A DNA stretch of 64,000 nt from Chamaelirium japonicum (GCA_947650365.1 OX393557.1:31162851-31226850); one strand, 5' to 3'; positions 27,001 through 36,429 are shown, counted from the first letter of the stretch. The notes: generated from the letters alone by a model not told the origin. Numbers and translations are program-made.

Positions 27001-28263
27001 AGGGAAATATTATTCATACCCCATAAATCTGTAATTAGCCCCCATTTCCAAGAAACTTGAATACACCCCATTTTTTTTTTTCATACCCCATTCTTTTCCC
27101 AAAAATACCCTTCCCCCTTACACCCCACCTTCAATACACCCCAGTTAAATGGCCCGCCCCAACTTGATTATACCCCAATCAAACACATACCCCCTTAAAT
27201 ATACCCCAATTATATGCACTCTTGAATACACCCCACTCTTAAATAAACCCCATGCAGTTGGCTGATACTTGAAGGCACAAGTAGAGCTGCAACTTGGGCG
27301 GGCCAACCTGAACCCAAATTGAGTCCAACCCGAACCCAACCCGAATTTGGGCGGGCTAATCCGAGCCCAACCCGAATCATTTCTCCTCGACCCGACACGA
27401 AGTTAGTGGGTCTGGGTCAAGGCTAAACGGGTTCGGGTCGTAAACGGGTCGACACGATAGACCCGTTTATTAAACGGGTCGGGTCCGGGTTTAGGGTCTG
27501 GGCACGGTAGACCCAGGAAGACCCGTTTAGTATTCAATAGGTCATGTCGGGTCGGGTCGGGTCGGGTCGGGTCTACCAACAATCCGATACTATAATATAT
27601 AAAACCAGTGGGTCTTTCGGGTCAGGTCGGGTCAAGTTGGATTGGGTCGGATCGGGTCAACTGAATAGATCCGGGTGGTAAACGGGTCTTATCGGGTCTT
27701 ATCGTGTCTACCTGTTTATTAGCTAGTCGGGTACGGGTTTAGGATCTAGACACGATTAGTTAAACGGGTCGGGTCCGGGTCTAGGGGTTTTGGACACGAC
27801 ACGAAACTAGACACAACACGAACCCGACACGACAAGACTCATTGCCACCCCTAGCTGCAACTTGGGCGGGCCAACCCGAACCCAACCCGACTTTGGGCGG
27901 GTTAACCCGAACCCACCCCGCACAACCCGACGGGTTGGGCGGGGCTAAGTTTAAACGAGCATTGGGTTGGGTTGGGGTACAAAAGACGCTGAGCAGGGGC
28001 TTTGGGGTTTGGGGTATAAAAAAAAGGGCATTGTTGGTATTAAAGGATTGTTGAGTAAGTTATCGAGAAACGCTAGGGATACGGGGGCTAATTACAGATT
28101 TTTGGGGTATGAATAAAATTTCCCAAAAAAAAAAACAATTTTTGTCAAGAACACAATACCCATTACCCAGAACGGTGCCGCCGCTGCTGCCGCCGCCGAA
28201 GGAGAGCGATGCGAGAGCAATTCCGGACACCAGGAACAAAACCCACGACCCCGAATGCCCCAT
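11852..28263 (-). CDS. Small secreted-type protein, unknown function (three exons, 15.7-kb first intron)
   Basis: Three exons join in phase: 28263-28167 (97 nt), 12452-12361 (92 nt) and 12037-11852 (186 nt with stop), giving 124 residues. The borders are GT/AG: donor G|GTAATG, acceptor TTTCAG|CC, donor CTG|GTAAGT, acceptor TTTTCAG|GAAAG. The start has A at -3 and G at +4. Residues 1-22 (MGHSGSWVLFLV...) look like a signal peptide, then a Gly/Ser stretch. The middle reads SGDVVAMNQGGVKAVIDNRK and the third exon opens ERSYGIIVTRNKGGLGSVYM. The tail is rich in Pro and His. The last two exons look clearly constrained. The link to the distant first exon rests on matching phase, strand and the expected N-terminal signal. 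I recognise no family. Intron 1 contains the Tat element and several MITEs. Exon 1 could instead belong to another gene. Confidence 0.58.
12226..12330 (+). mobile_element. Weak tRNA-like SINE fragment in intron 2
   Basis: TTTAGCTCAGCTGGTTCC at about 12226 is a good pol III A box. No convincing B box, tail or flanking duplication follows, so this is a fragment at best. Confidence 0.25.
12361..12452 (-). CDS. Exon 2 of the small secreted-type gene
   Basis: 92 nt between TTTCAG and GTAAGT, reading IASSGDVVAMNQGGVKAVID then NRKLKIHLLL. It enters in phase 1 and leaves in phase 0, fitting the exons on either side. Confidence 0.7.
12850..13350. mobile_element. hAT MITE with 8-bp duplication
   Basis: The ends CAGTGTTCTAAAAAGCG and CGCTTTTTAGAACATTG (first and last five bases CA(G/A)TG) are flanked by CTATTGAG at 12842-12849 and 13351-13358. 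Subterminal CTAGGCGG repeats occur at both ends. The centre is AT-rich with a short (TA)n. Non-coding, inside intron 1 of the 124-aa gene. Confidence 0.85.
13681..14324 (-). repeat. 3' LTR of the Tat element
   Basis: 644 bp from TGTGGGGGAGGATTTC to TTGCACCCACA. It carries a CTATTTATAG TATA-like motif and matches 24963-25605 almost throughout. Confidence 0.93.
14325..14341 (-). other. Polypurine tract of the Tat element
   Basis: Directly next to the 3' LTR, the minus strand reads AGCTGGGAGGGGGTAAC, the purine run that primes plus-strand DNA. A near copy lies at about 14817-14830 on the far side of the 36-bp array. Confidence 0.75.
14350..14815. repeat. 36-bp tandem array in the Tat 3' region
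   Basis: TCTGCCGACC and variants recur at an exact 36-bp spacing (14494, 14530, 14566, 14602, 14638, 14674, 14710, 14746, 14782), about 13 units in all. 36 is a multiple of three, so frames stay open on both strands without meaning a gene. Confidence 0.9.
14870..15180. repeat. Degenerate GGGGTTTTGG-type repeats in the Tat 3' region
   Basis: GGGGTTTT(G/A)GGNAAAA recurs every ~38 bp or so, about seven times. Confidence 0.6.
15180..15850. repeat. GC/GGT-rich low-complexity region of the Tat 3' region
   Basis: A run of 22 G at 15193-15214 is followed by GCGGCG-rich sequence and then a degenerate GGTGATGGTGGT array (15560-15800). The Pro- and Gly-rich frames here follow from composition. Confidence 0.75.
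16340..17190. repeat. ~98-bp tandem array in the Tat 3' region
   Basis: GTCTCGGGCTT recurs at about 16404, 16498, 16597, 16694, 16753, 16851, 16949, 17047 and 17142, mostly 94-99 bp apart with one short unit. Each unit holds GCCGAGGCGAAGGTCGCC and a CTTTGT(C/T)TTCGAATGCC-type end. Confidence 0.85.
17205..18895. repeat. 200-bp tandem array in the Tat 3' region, split by a hAT MITE
   Basis: CTTGTATCGGTTGGACTTAG begins units at 17231, 17431, 18375, 18575 and 18775. The spacing is exactly 200 bp once the 744 bp of MITE plus duplication are subtracted. The last unit is cut short at about 18895, where the integrase side begins. Confidence 0.92.
17631..18366. mobile_element. hAT MITE nested in the Tat 200-bp array
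   Basis: The ends CAGTGTTGTCAAGGCG and CGCCTTGACAACACTG are flanked by perfect GTAGCGCC at 17623-17630 and 18367-18374. Both subterminal regions are dense in GGCGC motifs and the middle is AT-rich. 736 bp, non-coding. It is younger than the Tat insertion. Confidence 0.92.
18980..20180 (-). pseudogene. Integrase region of the Tat element
   Basis: Shows the HHCC zinc-binding part (H-A-G-A-C-G-N-H ... C-Q-K-C-E-P-C-Q) and the DDE core (GLDFLGPFPPSPNKK, FGTPQVLIADNGAQF, YPQCNGQAEASNRA), then a C-terminal GPYIIES-type domain. Fossil, broken. Confidence 0.88.
20340..21260 (-). pseudogene. RNase H plus archaeal-type RNase H of the Tat element
   Basis: The first domain has RPVYYTSHTL...TRYSKIEK (Ty3-type RNase H). 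The second has LYTDGASS, ATNNEAEYEALISGL and VYSDSELV, the archaeal-like RNase H acquired in the Tat lineage. Fossil. Confidence 0.9.
21260..22325 (-). pseudogene. Reverse transcriptase of the Tat element
   Basis: Shows RVCIDFTNLNKACPKDPFP, MPFGFTNAGSTYQRL and the catalytic VYVDDLL box in the usual order. Fossil, part of a broken element. Confidence 0.92.
22440..22825 (-). pseudogene. Protease region of the Tat element
   Basis: Contains the aspartic protease motif ILIDTGSSIDIMF followed by VILGRPFLHQI, the usual retroviral-type pair. Fossil. Confidence 0.85.
23030..24770 (-). pseudogene. Gag region of the Tat element
   Basis: The retrotransposon gag domain includes the typical LYRLRMGSDETLREFTRRF and, nearer the protease, YCNFHRCHGHPTIRC as the C-terminal nucleic-acid-binding part. 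Fossil, broken. Confidence 0.85.
24963..25605 (-). repeat. 5' LTR of the Tat element
   Basis: 643 bp, TGTGGG...CCCACA, partner of 13681-14324. The primer site lies immediately inward (TGGCGCCGTCTGTGGGATC on the minus strand, near 24940-24958). Confidence 0.93.
25611..26195. other. Intron 1 sequence, no gene seen
   Basis: Ordinary sequence with a small (GAT)n stretch near 25960-26010. Part of the proposed 15.7-kb intron. Confidence 0.4.
26196..26447 (+). mobile_element. tRNA-derived SINE
   Basis: A box GATAAGCAAGTTGG (26205-26218) and B box GGTTCAATTCC (26251-26261) are correctly spaced for a pol III promoter. A body of about 170 bp ends in an A run (26437-26446). A degraded duplication (ATTGAATTGA / ATTGGAATGA) may flank it. 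Confidence 0.7.
26769..26993. mobile_element. Foldback MITE GGGTTAATTACACTTTGCCC
   Basis: The ends GGGTTAATTACACTTTGCCC and GGGCAAAGTGTAATTTACCC are inverted, and eight A flank each side (26761-26768 and 26994-27001). Related wording (AAATTGCACTTTGCCCCC) occurs in the 5440-6518 duplication. Confidence 0.78.
27002..28124. mobile_element. 1.1-kb foldback element (GGGAAAT...ATTTCCC)
   Basis: GGGAAATATTATTCATACCC at the left and GGGGTATGAATAAAATTTCCC at the right (imperfect) are inverted, and the match continues through TAATTAGCCCCC. A-runs flank both sides, the left one shared with the preceding element. The interior contains a nested CGACCCG-type hAT fragment. It ends 42 nt from the proposed exon 1 donor. 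Confidence 0.75.
27385..27855. mobile_element. Nested hAT MITE fragment (ATTGCCACCCCTA end)
   Basis: The right end ATTGCCACCCCTA and the interior of AACGGGTC repeats match the hAT MITE at 11157. The left terminus is not recognisable. The sequence GCTGCAACTTGGGCGGGCCA occurs on both sides of it, at about 27287 and 27856. Confidence 0.55.
28167..28263 (-). CDS. Candidate exon 1 of the small secreted-type gene (signal peptide)
   Basis: The ATG at 28263-28261 sits in GAGAAGAAATGGGG. 32 codons encode a short hydrophobic leader and a Gly/Ser run, ending in phase 1 at a G|GTAATG donor. The upstream (GA)n on this strand reads as a CT-rich leader. A foldback element ends 42 nt inside the intron. Confidence 0.5.
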
Positions 28264-28579
28264 TTCTTCTCCTGGGAAGCGGTGGCCTGTTTTGCTTTCC
28301 TTTTGCACTCTGGGGTTACAAACAGAGAGTGGGCGGAGAGTAACAGAGAAACCCACTCGAGAACTGGATAAGGAAAGAGAGGGAGGTAGAGGGGAGGAAG
28401 AGATTCAAGGATTTCTTGTGTCACAACCGGAGGAGAACTCAAAAGGCCACCAGAAAATACCTGGGAGATGGCTCCCATTTCTCCATTCCTTGCCCTCATC
28501 ATAGTATTCATTACACCATGGAACAGAGAAGAGAGAGAGAGAGATTCAATGCAGCGTGGTGGAAATCGAGCCGAGCAGA

Positions 28580-28590
28580 GAGGAGGGGCA

Positions 28591-28632
<42 letters not shown>
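28580..28632. repeat. (GA)n microsatellite in the presumed 5' leader
   Basis: On the minus strand this is a CT run about 330 bp upstream of the exon 1 ATG, in the position of a 5' leader or core promoter. Confidence 0.7.
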
Positions 28633-28635
<3 letters not shown>

Positions 28636-28639
28636 TAAT

Positions 28640-29220
28640 GGCAATCGCCTGTCGCGCTCTGTTTTGGATGAGATTTCGGGTTTTGATACCAAGGCGATAT
28701 GTGGTTAGGTGTTGTTTCTTGCGCCCCTACCAATGGATAAGGGCACCCAACTTAGTAAAAAAAAACCCAACCATTATCTCCAAGTTCTCTCAGGCTTTAT
28801 TGATAAGGACATCGCCTCCTCCACTGTCGGTACCAGTTGTCCCATACACTCTATTGGAGGCCGGGGACCAATGGTGGTGGTAATCCCCTAGGGTTCATCC
28901 CATCAAACATAGTCCCGCCAATCAGGAGATGCCGCCTCTCCTAGTCAGGTGGAGTGTCAGCCGGTTGTCCCTCATATTGTCCCTCCAATTTGTTCGATAG
29001 CATTACTCTCATTATATAGACATCATCTTTCTCAACATCGGTAGACATTAGGAAGACTCTGTCTTAAGTTCTTTTAGCAGATCCTATATTAGTTAAAGGA
29101 CATTCAATGTTTCAATATTGCACCAAGTCTTTCTCCAAATAACACGTGCTATAGCAAGACCTCCATCATTCTTTTACCCCCTCAAATGACCAAACTTTTT
29201 TTCCAGCAAAAATATCCATT
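28640..29220. other. No gene seen
   Basis: Upstream flank of the small gene. Mixed sequence without a recognised domain or repeat end. Confidence 0.35.
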
Positions 29221-29224
29221 CGTC

Positions 29225-29665
29225 GGTTGATAGTGTGCATGTTGCGGTTGCTACAATCAGTTCACTGTAGTAAGAGTATCAATTCGGTTTGGTAAGAGTA
29301 TCAATTAGCCAAATGGATATTCTTGCTACCGTGGTTTCACTGTAGCAACCACTACATGCATAGTGTGAAGTTGACAGTATGCATGTAGCGGTTGCTACAG
29401 TCATTTCACTGTAGCAACAGTATCAATTAGCCGAATGGATATTCTTGCTACCGTGATTTCACTGTAGCAACCGCTACATGCATAGTGTCAACAGAAGAAT
29501 GGATACTATTGCTGATGATGAATGGATACTTTTTTTGGAGATAAATGGTTATTCTTGCTACAATGATTTCACTGTAGCAGCTACAATGATTTTACTATAG
29601 CAATCGTTGCATGCATAGTGTCAATTGGCGAATGGATACTCCTGCCAAAGACGAATGGATATGAA
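29225..29665. repeat. Cluster of alternating inverted repeats
   Basis: TTTCACTGTAGCAACC(G/A)CTACA plus TGCATAGTGT occurs in alternating orientations at about 29243, 29335, 29385, 29457 and 29575, so several overlapping hairpins can form. A companion motif AATGGATA(T/C)TNTTGCT recurs between them. Confidence 0.75.
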
Positions 29666-30073
29666 TAGATACTTTTGCTGGAGGGGTAATGGAGGTGCAA
29701 TTTTATCATTTAAAGGGTTGAAAAAGTCAACCATTTCAATTAGGAACTGTCCAAACGTGTCATTCAGTAGGGACTAGCTAATATCCTCACAAACCGTATC
29801 CTTTAGCTTAAATAAAGACCTATGGAGGGATTTAAGACCAATTAAACCTAGACAATATCAACATTTTAATTTCTTTATATATTTGAATTTTGGGGTCAAC
29901 TAGCCGCAAAACCTCAAGAAGGTTGGTCAATTATGGATCAACCAACGGTTATGACCATAACTAGTCCCTAAAGTCAATCTCTCCCTGGTTGAAGGGAATT
30001 CTCAAAAAAAAAAAAAATCCCTTTTTTGAAGAAACATCAAAGACTATGTGAATTACTATAAATGTGGTTGAGC

Positions 30074-30543
30074 TAAGGCTGTAAATGGGCCCGGCCCCGG
30101 GCCTAGTTCGGATAGAGTTCGGGCATAGTCAGTTTGTTCTTCAGGTCGGGCTAGGCTGACATTTTAAAGCCCAAAAGAATACGGGCCAGGTTTGGGCGAT
30201 CCATTATCAGCCCAAAGCCCGGCTCGAAGCCCAAATGTATTTTAAGGGAGAAGAAAAGGTTCATCTAGTTCTTGATTTGGGCCAAATTTTTAATATAAAT
30301 TTTGACCAAACCTAAAGGGAACATGGCTAGAGATACATAGAATAAAAGGAAGCATTGAACTTTTAGCCTCAGAGAATGTAATGGATGGAACATAAATTTT
30401 GAGCACCACCTCCAATTAGTTTGATGGTTCAATGCACCTGGTTCCAATCTCGAGTCGGGCATGGACTTGGCCCGAATTCTCTAAATCAGACTTGGGCTGG
30501 GCTAGAGGTGGCCCGATTGGAGCCCGGCCCATTTACAGCCCTA
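30074..30543. mobile_element. hAT MITE (TAGGGCTGTAAATGGGC type)
   Basis: The ends TAAGGCTGTAAATGGGCC and GGCCCATTTACAGCCCTA are bordered by GGTTGAGC (30066-30073) and GGTTGCAC (30544-30551), a worn 8-bp duplication. Non-coding. Confidence 0.8.
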
Positions 30544-30569
30544 GGTTGCACATGTGGTGGTACGTAAAG

Positions 30570-31106
30570 TAGGGGTGCAACTTGGATCGGGTAAAACAGA
30601 GAACCGACCCAGCCCGACTTAAATGGGTTGGGTTGGTTCGGGTATTTTAATTAAACGGGTTGGTTAGGTTCTAAGTTTTGTAGACCCGACTAAATATGGG
30701 TTGGTTCCGGATTGGGTCTCAGGTAGACCCGACCCAACCTGAGAACTGAACTCATAAAATATTAGGCCACATATATATCATAAGTTGGACTTTTGGGCTG
30801 CATCACACTAGCACCCAAGTAAACATTAGTTGTTTGCTAATGTTAAACCAACTACTAATAGAACGGGTGGCTAAAGCTTAAAGTCCAACATGGACCTCCG
30901 ACTTGCTAGTATTTAGTTGATGGCCATTGTTTTTTTAGACCAACTACCAACCAGAGAATCGACCCGAACCAAAGTGTGGGTTGGGTCAGTTTGGGTCTAT
31001 GCCCAAGTCGGATTAGTTCATGTTTCAATATGGTAGATTGTAACTAGTTCGGTTCGGTTCCAGATTGGCCCAAACTCGAACCAACCCGGCCCGAGTTGCA
31101 CCCCTA
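30570..31106. mobile_element. hAT MITE (TAGGGGTGCAACTTGG type)
   Basis: The ends TAGGGGTGCAACTTGG and CCGAGTTGCACCCCTA are flanked by ACGTAAAG and GTGTAAAG, a worn 8-bp duplication. The interior is rich in GGGTTGGTTCGG motifs. Related to the fragment inside the copia element at 55520. Confidence 0.8.
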
Positions 31107-31183
31107 GTGTAAAGGCCCCAAACATTTATCCCATTCATCAATAACCAACATATAGTCCTTTATACAAGATATTTATTTTAAGT

Positions 31184-31319
31184 GTTAAGGTGTCTAAGGT
31201 CCCTGACAACAGATCGGTGGCGTGAAAAGGATAGGCATAAAACACATTACACCTAAGGTCCCTACACAACAGATCAGTTCAATGTAAAGGGTTACCGCAA
31301 GTCCAAATTGCCCTCACCG

Positions 31320-31390
<71 letters not shown>

Positions 31391-31740
31391 TCGAGGCGAG
31401 TGCGAGCAACGGTGGTAGAGGCTGGCATGAGCAGTGGCAACAGGCGTGATTAGCAGCGCGAGTTGCAACTACTCGCTGCTATTGTCCCGGCGAAGGCAAG
31501 CAGCGGAGACGAGAGGCAGGCGACAGACAGAGGGGTTCAATTTGGATTAGGTTTAGGTTTAGGACTGGGTTTAGGGTTCATCCCATGGCCTATAGATCTT
31601 ACAGTTTAGGATTTGGTTTAGTTTAGAAAGGAATGGCATGAAATGAAAAATTGAAGTGCTATTAAAGGTATTTTCATCCTTGCAATTTGGTTGTTCTTTA
31701 GGCTAGTCGATCTTTTGACCAGGGATGGACCAAAGTTCCC
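31184..31740. mobile_element. Non-autonomous element, GGTCCCTGAC family, copy 1
   Basis: The left part (TCTAAGGTCCCTGACAACAG) and right part (CTTTTGACCAGGGATGGACC) are imperfect inverted ends. The same two ends bound a shorter copy at 60744-61045. The interior has (CT)n (31321-31386). The superfamily was not determined. Confidence 0.6.
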
Positions 31741-31749
31741 CAACTTCAA

Positions 31750-32570
31750 TTGTTAACTAGGAAGATTGGCCATGTGCTGTAAGAGATGCTTATGTTTCCA
31801 AAATGATTCATCCCGTCGCTTACTAGACTAAGTCTGACATTCTTTGAATCAGAAGCAAACTGCTCATGTAAATTATCAAAGTTCTTTCATGCCTTGGAGT
31901 CTGCAAAATGTCTCATTACACCATCATCGATGCGTTGATCCTGATGCATTCGCATGTTTGAAGCCGTCTTTTCAGACATAAAAATTCGTTACAATCTTGG
32001 TTTCAATGGAAAATAGCATAGGAAATTCTCTGGAATTTTTTTCGATCTTTTTCCATCTGCATTGATCACAGGTTGGACAATGGGTCTTTGATGTATTATC
32101 TTTCCAATACAGTAGACAATCATTTTTTAATGCATCTATTTTAATATAGTTAATTTCAAGGTCACAGATTATTTTCTGACACTGGTTATATATGAAGGTG
32201 TGACCATCAGGGAGAGTTCCAGTAAGCAGGTCGAGTATCATCTTAAACAATTTATTACTCTAACCATTTAAGCATTTTATATGCAGCAGTTTAACAATTA
32301 ATGAAAGTTTTAAGAATTTGTTACAACTAGGATATAACTTCCATGATGCATCATTAAAAATTATAGTATACCCCTCTGTATCCTCATATGTCTGATCTTC
32401 ACCTTGTACAACCGGTTCATTTTCCATGTCATCTTCAGATATAGTATTGTCCCAAAAGCAACATCTATGAGTCCATGCATGTCAGCCCTTTTTGTTTTAG
32501 TTTCAGTAGGATTTTGATATAGAGAACTAGGTTCCTCAAGCATTTTCCATGTTCTATAATCCAATTATAT
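31750..32570 (-). pseudogene. CACTA (En/Spm) TNP2 transposase relic, N-terminal half
   Basis: On the minus strand, 32250 onward reads LPDGHTFIYNQCQKIICDL and YIKIDALKNDCLLYWKD then CPTCDQCRWKK, which matches the conserved TNP2 stretch (KIDACPNDCxLYWKE...CPxCGxSRWK). An upstream MHGLIDVAFG fits the segment before it, and downstream wording ASDSKNVRLSLVSDG also fits. Frames are interrupted by at least one internal stop and the ends are lost. Relic of a DNA transposon. Confidence 0.75.
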
Positions 32571-32579
32571 ACCAAACTC

Positions 32580-34890
32580 AAATAAATCGGCAACTGCTTC
32601 TCTGGAAAATAGGTAATCAATAAAATGATGGACCCTATTACTATACTCCATAATATATGGTTTGATTGCTATCAACGCAGCTCATATCCATAGCGTAACA
32701 TACCTTCATTAACAAAACATTATTAATCATTATCGACCAAATATCATTTATATAATTAAGATGACAGAAAAGGAAGTATGACCCAAAATAAACCATGGTT
32801 GAATTCATGGTTTAAAATTTTAATTTTTTTTCTGGTTTCGATTTAGGTCAAAACTGAAATTCCGGTCAAAATTATTATCATGTACTATAATTTTTAATAA
32901 ACTTATTATTATTAATGCATGATTTCTATTAGCATCTACAAGGCGATAGGTCCTATACACACACTAAAATGTCTAGACCCCTTAATAGCCGCTACTTCTT
33001 GGCTTGCTCTATTTCGATAAAATTTCTGTAGCATCTTCATATAGTTCTCCAAGACACAGAGTTAGAGTAGGAAAAAAAAATACCTCCACATCTAACTATG
33101 TACCCAGAGAACATGTAGGGAGTACTGACGAAATTCCTCAAAATAGATCAATAACAAAAACATAGCGACACTAAGAGACCTTGGCATTTTAGCGTCACCC
33201 AGTGGGACTATTTATATATAGAACCACAAATACTTTGGCCGATAGCCACTATTATCGACCAAAATATAAGTGTTTTATATATAAACAATCCCGGACAATT
33301 TGACTATCTTTGCTATCATACAAAATATAACATGCAGTACTTGAGTCAACTAACAAGTGAATCAGCTAACTATACAGTAACAAGTTTATTGATTGCTTAC
33401 GACCCCATTGAACGAATATTCTAACTTATGATATCCTTGTGTGCATGTGCAATTGCTATCGTGTACTATAATTTAATTTAATATATTGAACGCAATGCAT
33501 GACTCTACTACACATTGTATAACTATAAATGCTTTAATCAAGTGCTGGCCATGCCATAATCATAATCAAGCATTATCTAATTAGTCTCGAAACACAAAAC
33601 ATTAGTGATGCCCCCCATAGTATGTACGTCGTTATGAGCAAAACCCCATGAAAATCCATTAAAAAAAATATGGGCCTCATATACCTAAATATCTGCAGTA
33701 TTTTTGATCCCACCCAACCTAGCCCTTCAAAATGATAAAGAAAAAATGAAAATTATCTTCTCGTCCTATCATGCCCTGATTCTCCATCAAATCCATTGAT
33801 CCCTCCCACCTAGCCCCTCATTTATACCCTGCATCGATATCGGACCATTGAATATCAGAGACAGAACACTCTCTCATGATCTCCAGAAGGCATTTACATC
33901 ATCAAATATGTTAAGATTTTAACAAGAATTTGGAAACAATTAGAAATTTACATATTAGAATATTGCATGCAGATTTTTCTATATTTTTACATAATCATAT
34001 TAGCTTCAACTAACCTAGTCGTTACTACTAAATTTCTGATGTTATGTTTTAGATAAGCTTTCAAATATTGTTTGGTTGTTTCTTTATTTTCCAATTGAAA
34101 ATTCTTTGAATGATGTTTAAAATTTTATTAATTAGTACTAAATATTTTGTAAAATTAAAAAATTTCTTATACTATGTCATTTGAAATATGAGAAGTGCAA
34201 AATATTTGTTTATATTAACAGTAAACCATCAGTTGATACACTATTGGGAGTGAATGTAATTTTGAATCATACAAGCTCATAACTTCAAAGGTAGATAATA
34301 TCATACAAGACAATTAACCCAATTCCATCGTAGCAATTAACTAAGATAAAGCTATAAATATAAAAATATGATATGATTTATCTCTTTGTGGTGTTCTATA
34401 TCAACAATGATTACTTTAGCAGATAAATTTTTTTTTGACAGGTATATACATTGAAAAAATCGATTCATACTATTGGGTTTCTTAGATAACCAAATAACAA
34501 TTTGGGGTAGAACTAGATCTTTAAAATAATTTGGTCAGCATATACTTACCATTTTAAGATTGAAGAGAAGAATTCGAGCAGTCGCTGCTTCCTACGGTTC
34601 ATTGTGGGCTGGACAACTCGATCGTAGGCGGAGGATCAGTTGCTGGGCAACTCAATCGCAGCGATAGGGGATCAGATCGAAGGTCTGGCAACTCAATCGT
34701 AGTGTCTCGGCTAGGGATTTTGCAAAGGATCATGAGGAGAAGGTGGAGGATCGCACGAAGCATGGTGGAGGATTGCATGGAGAAGGTGGAGATTTTTGCG
34801 CGAATAAAATTTTATAGAGATTTTGCGCGCGGGCTGGAGTAAATGCCCCATTAGAGTTAGCTAAATACATGCTGATCATGAGTGGCCATC
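32580..34890. other. AT-rich stretch, no gene seen
   Basis: Long AT-rich intergenic sequence without a recognised exon, transposon end or RNA gene. Confidence 0.45.
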
Positions 34891-34899
34891 GAATTTGCC

Positions 34900-35100
34900 C
34901 CAAATATTCGGCGTTTTGAATGACCGCCGGGTTTGCTGGGGCCGCGGGATTTGGGCGCTCAAATCCAACCGCGTTGTTTGGCTGCCGGATTTGGTAGATC
35001 TCTTCCGGCACAGTTGTTTGGCAGTCGGATTTGATAGATCTCTTCCGACCGTATGGTTTGTCCTTCGGATTTGGGCATTTATTCCGGCCGTGGGGAGGTT
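34900..35100. repeat. Short degenerate tandem repeat, ~42 bp
   Basis: TTGTTTGGC(T/A)G(C/T)CGGATTTG followed by (G/T)GTAGATCTCTTCCG-type wording recurs about three times. Confidence 0.55.
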
Positions 35101-35274
35101 GGTCATCAGATTTGATCGAAGCTTTTCTGACGGTTATGGATGGCCACAACAATTGCTGGCTTTTGTGGCCGGATGGAGGGAGTCGCCGTTTTCGATGCCG
35201 AAATAGGTCAGGACTGTTTTAGTGCCGACAGATTCAGAAATAGAGACGGAGGTACAAAAAAAAAAAAACAACGT

Positions 35275-35735
35275 CATGTGAGGCACCAAAGGGAAGGCCA
35301 CCATTGGGCACACATACGTGCCCAGTCTCAACAGATGGGTCGCATCTTTTGCTTGGGTGTCCTTTTGCTAGGCAACTGTGGGACCATTTCGAAGGCAAGG
35401 CCGGAATACTCTCGCATCCGAGGTCTTTGCGGGGCCTTTGGAGCTCTTGGAGGAGGAGAAGAGTCCCACCGGGGATCCGAAAGCCATGGGATATGTTGGT
35501 CATGGCGATCGTGTGGGTAATCTGGCTTGAGCGGAATAATCGGATCTTCAATGCTACTTCGGCCGGGCAGGAGAAACTGCGACAGTCAGTTACTTCTTTT
35601 TTTAGGACTTGGATTATCCCTTGGCGTGACAAGCTAGGGGAGGAGGCCTCTCTGTTTTGTAACAGTCTTTTGACTTAGTTTAATGGTTTCTGGTTGGGGT
35701 CCGCCAAACCCTCCCTCCCTCAGGAGGGGTTCTTA
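35275..35735 (+). mobile_element. 5'-truncated L1-type LINE (ORF2 C-terminus)
   Basis: The frame ending at 35678 reads HLLLGCPFARQLWDHF and later VIWLERNNRIFNATSAGQEK, the zinc-binding region that closes plant LINE reverse transcriptases (zf-RVT). A short 3' UTR and an A run (35726-35734) follow. The reverse transcriptase core is absent, as expected for a truncated insertion. The target duplication was not resolved because A-runs flank it. Confidence 0.8.
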
Positions 35736-35783
35736 AAAAAAAACATGCATCGGGCCAACTCAGCCGTGCACGAGGGCTAAGCC

Positions 35784-36276
35784 TAGGGGTGTAAAACAGG
35801 CCGGGCCAGGTTGGGCTTAAAATACCTCGGGACGAGCCTATAGTTGTCAAGCCTGGATGTACGGGTCCATCGGGTCGGACCTCGGGCCAAGGGTTTGAGC
35901 CCAAATCCAGCCCGAGTATACATATACATCGAAATTTCAGACCGGCCAGATTTAGACAAAAAATAGTTTTTTTTAAAAAAACTTACACACAATATATATG
36001 AGAATTTGATAGCTCAACCACTAGAAGTTTAAAGAGTACTATAACCATTGCACTATATTTACTTTTAAATTTAATATATGAAGTATGTATATATATAAAG
36101 AAATAAACAGTCTATAGATCGGATTTTTTAGGTTGGACTTTCACGCTTCTTTTCGGATCGGGCTTTGGGCTCAAGGTGGCGACCCGAGTCCGGCCCATGA
36201 TGTGTTCGGGCCTGGCCGGGTTCAGGCCGTTGACTTTTGGGCCGGGTTTGGATCCATGGGCTTTTTTACAACCCTA
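35784..36276. mobile_element. hAT MITE (TAGGGGTGTAAAA type)
   Basis: The ends TAGGGGTGTAAAACAGGCC and GGGCTTTTTTACAACCCTA are flanked by GCTAAGCC and GATAAGTC (6 of 8 matching). Non-coding. Confidence 0.75.
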
Positions 36277-36429
36277 GATAAGTCACAATCAATCAGTTAG
36301 GGGAACAAAATTAAGTACACCAAAGCTAGCTAATGGTTCCACACATTAAATTACTGTCCAAAGCACAATTTATTCTTTCACATGCATGGGATATAATAGT
36401 CCCTTAGCAATGATTAACGTATAACTTAA

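Noticed and set aside
28092-28733. A 213-codon minus frame overlapping the proposed exon 1
   Set aside because: It runs through the leader's CT repeat and into the intron in a different frame from the signal-peptide exon. No domain was recognised.
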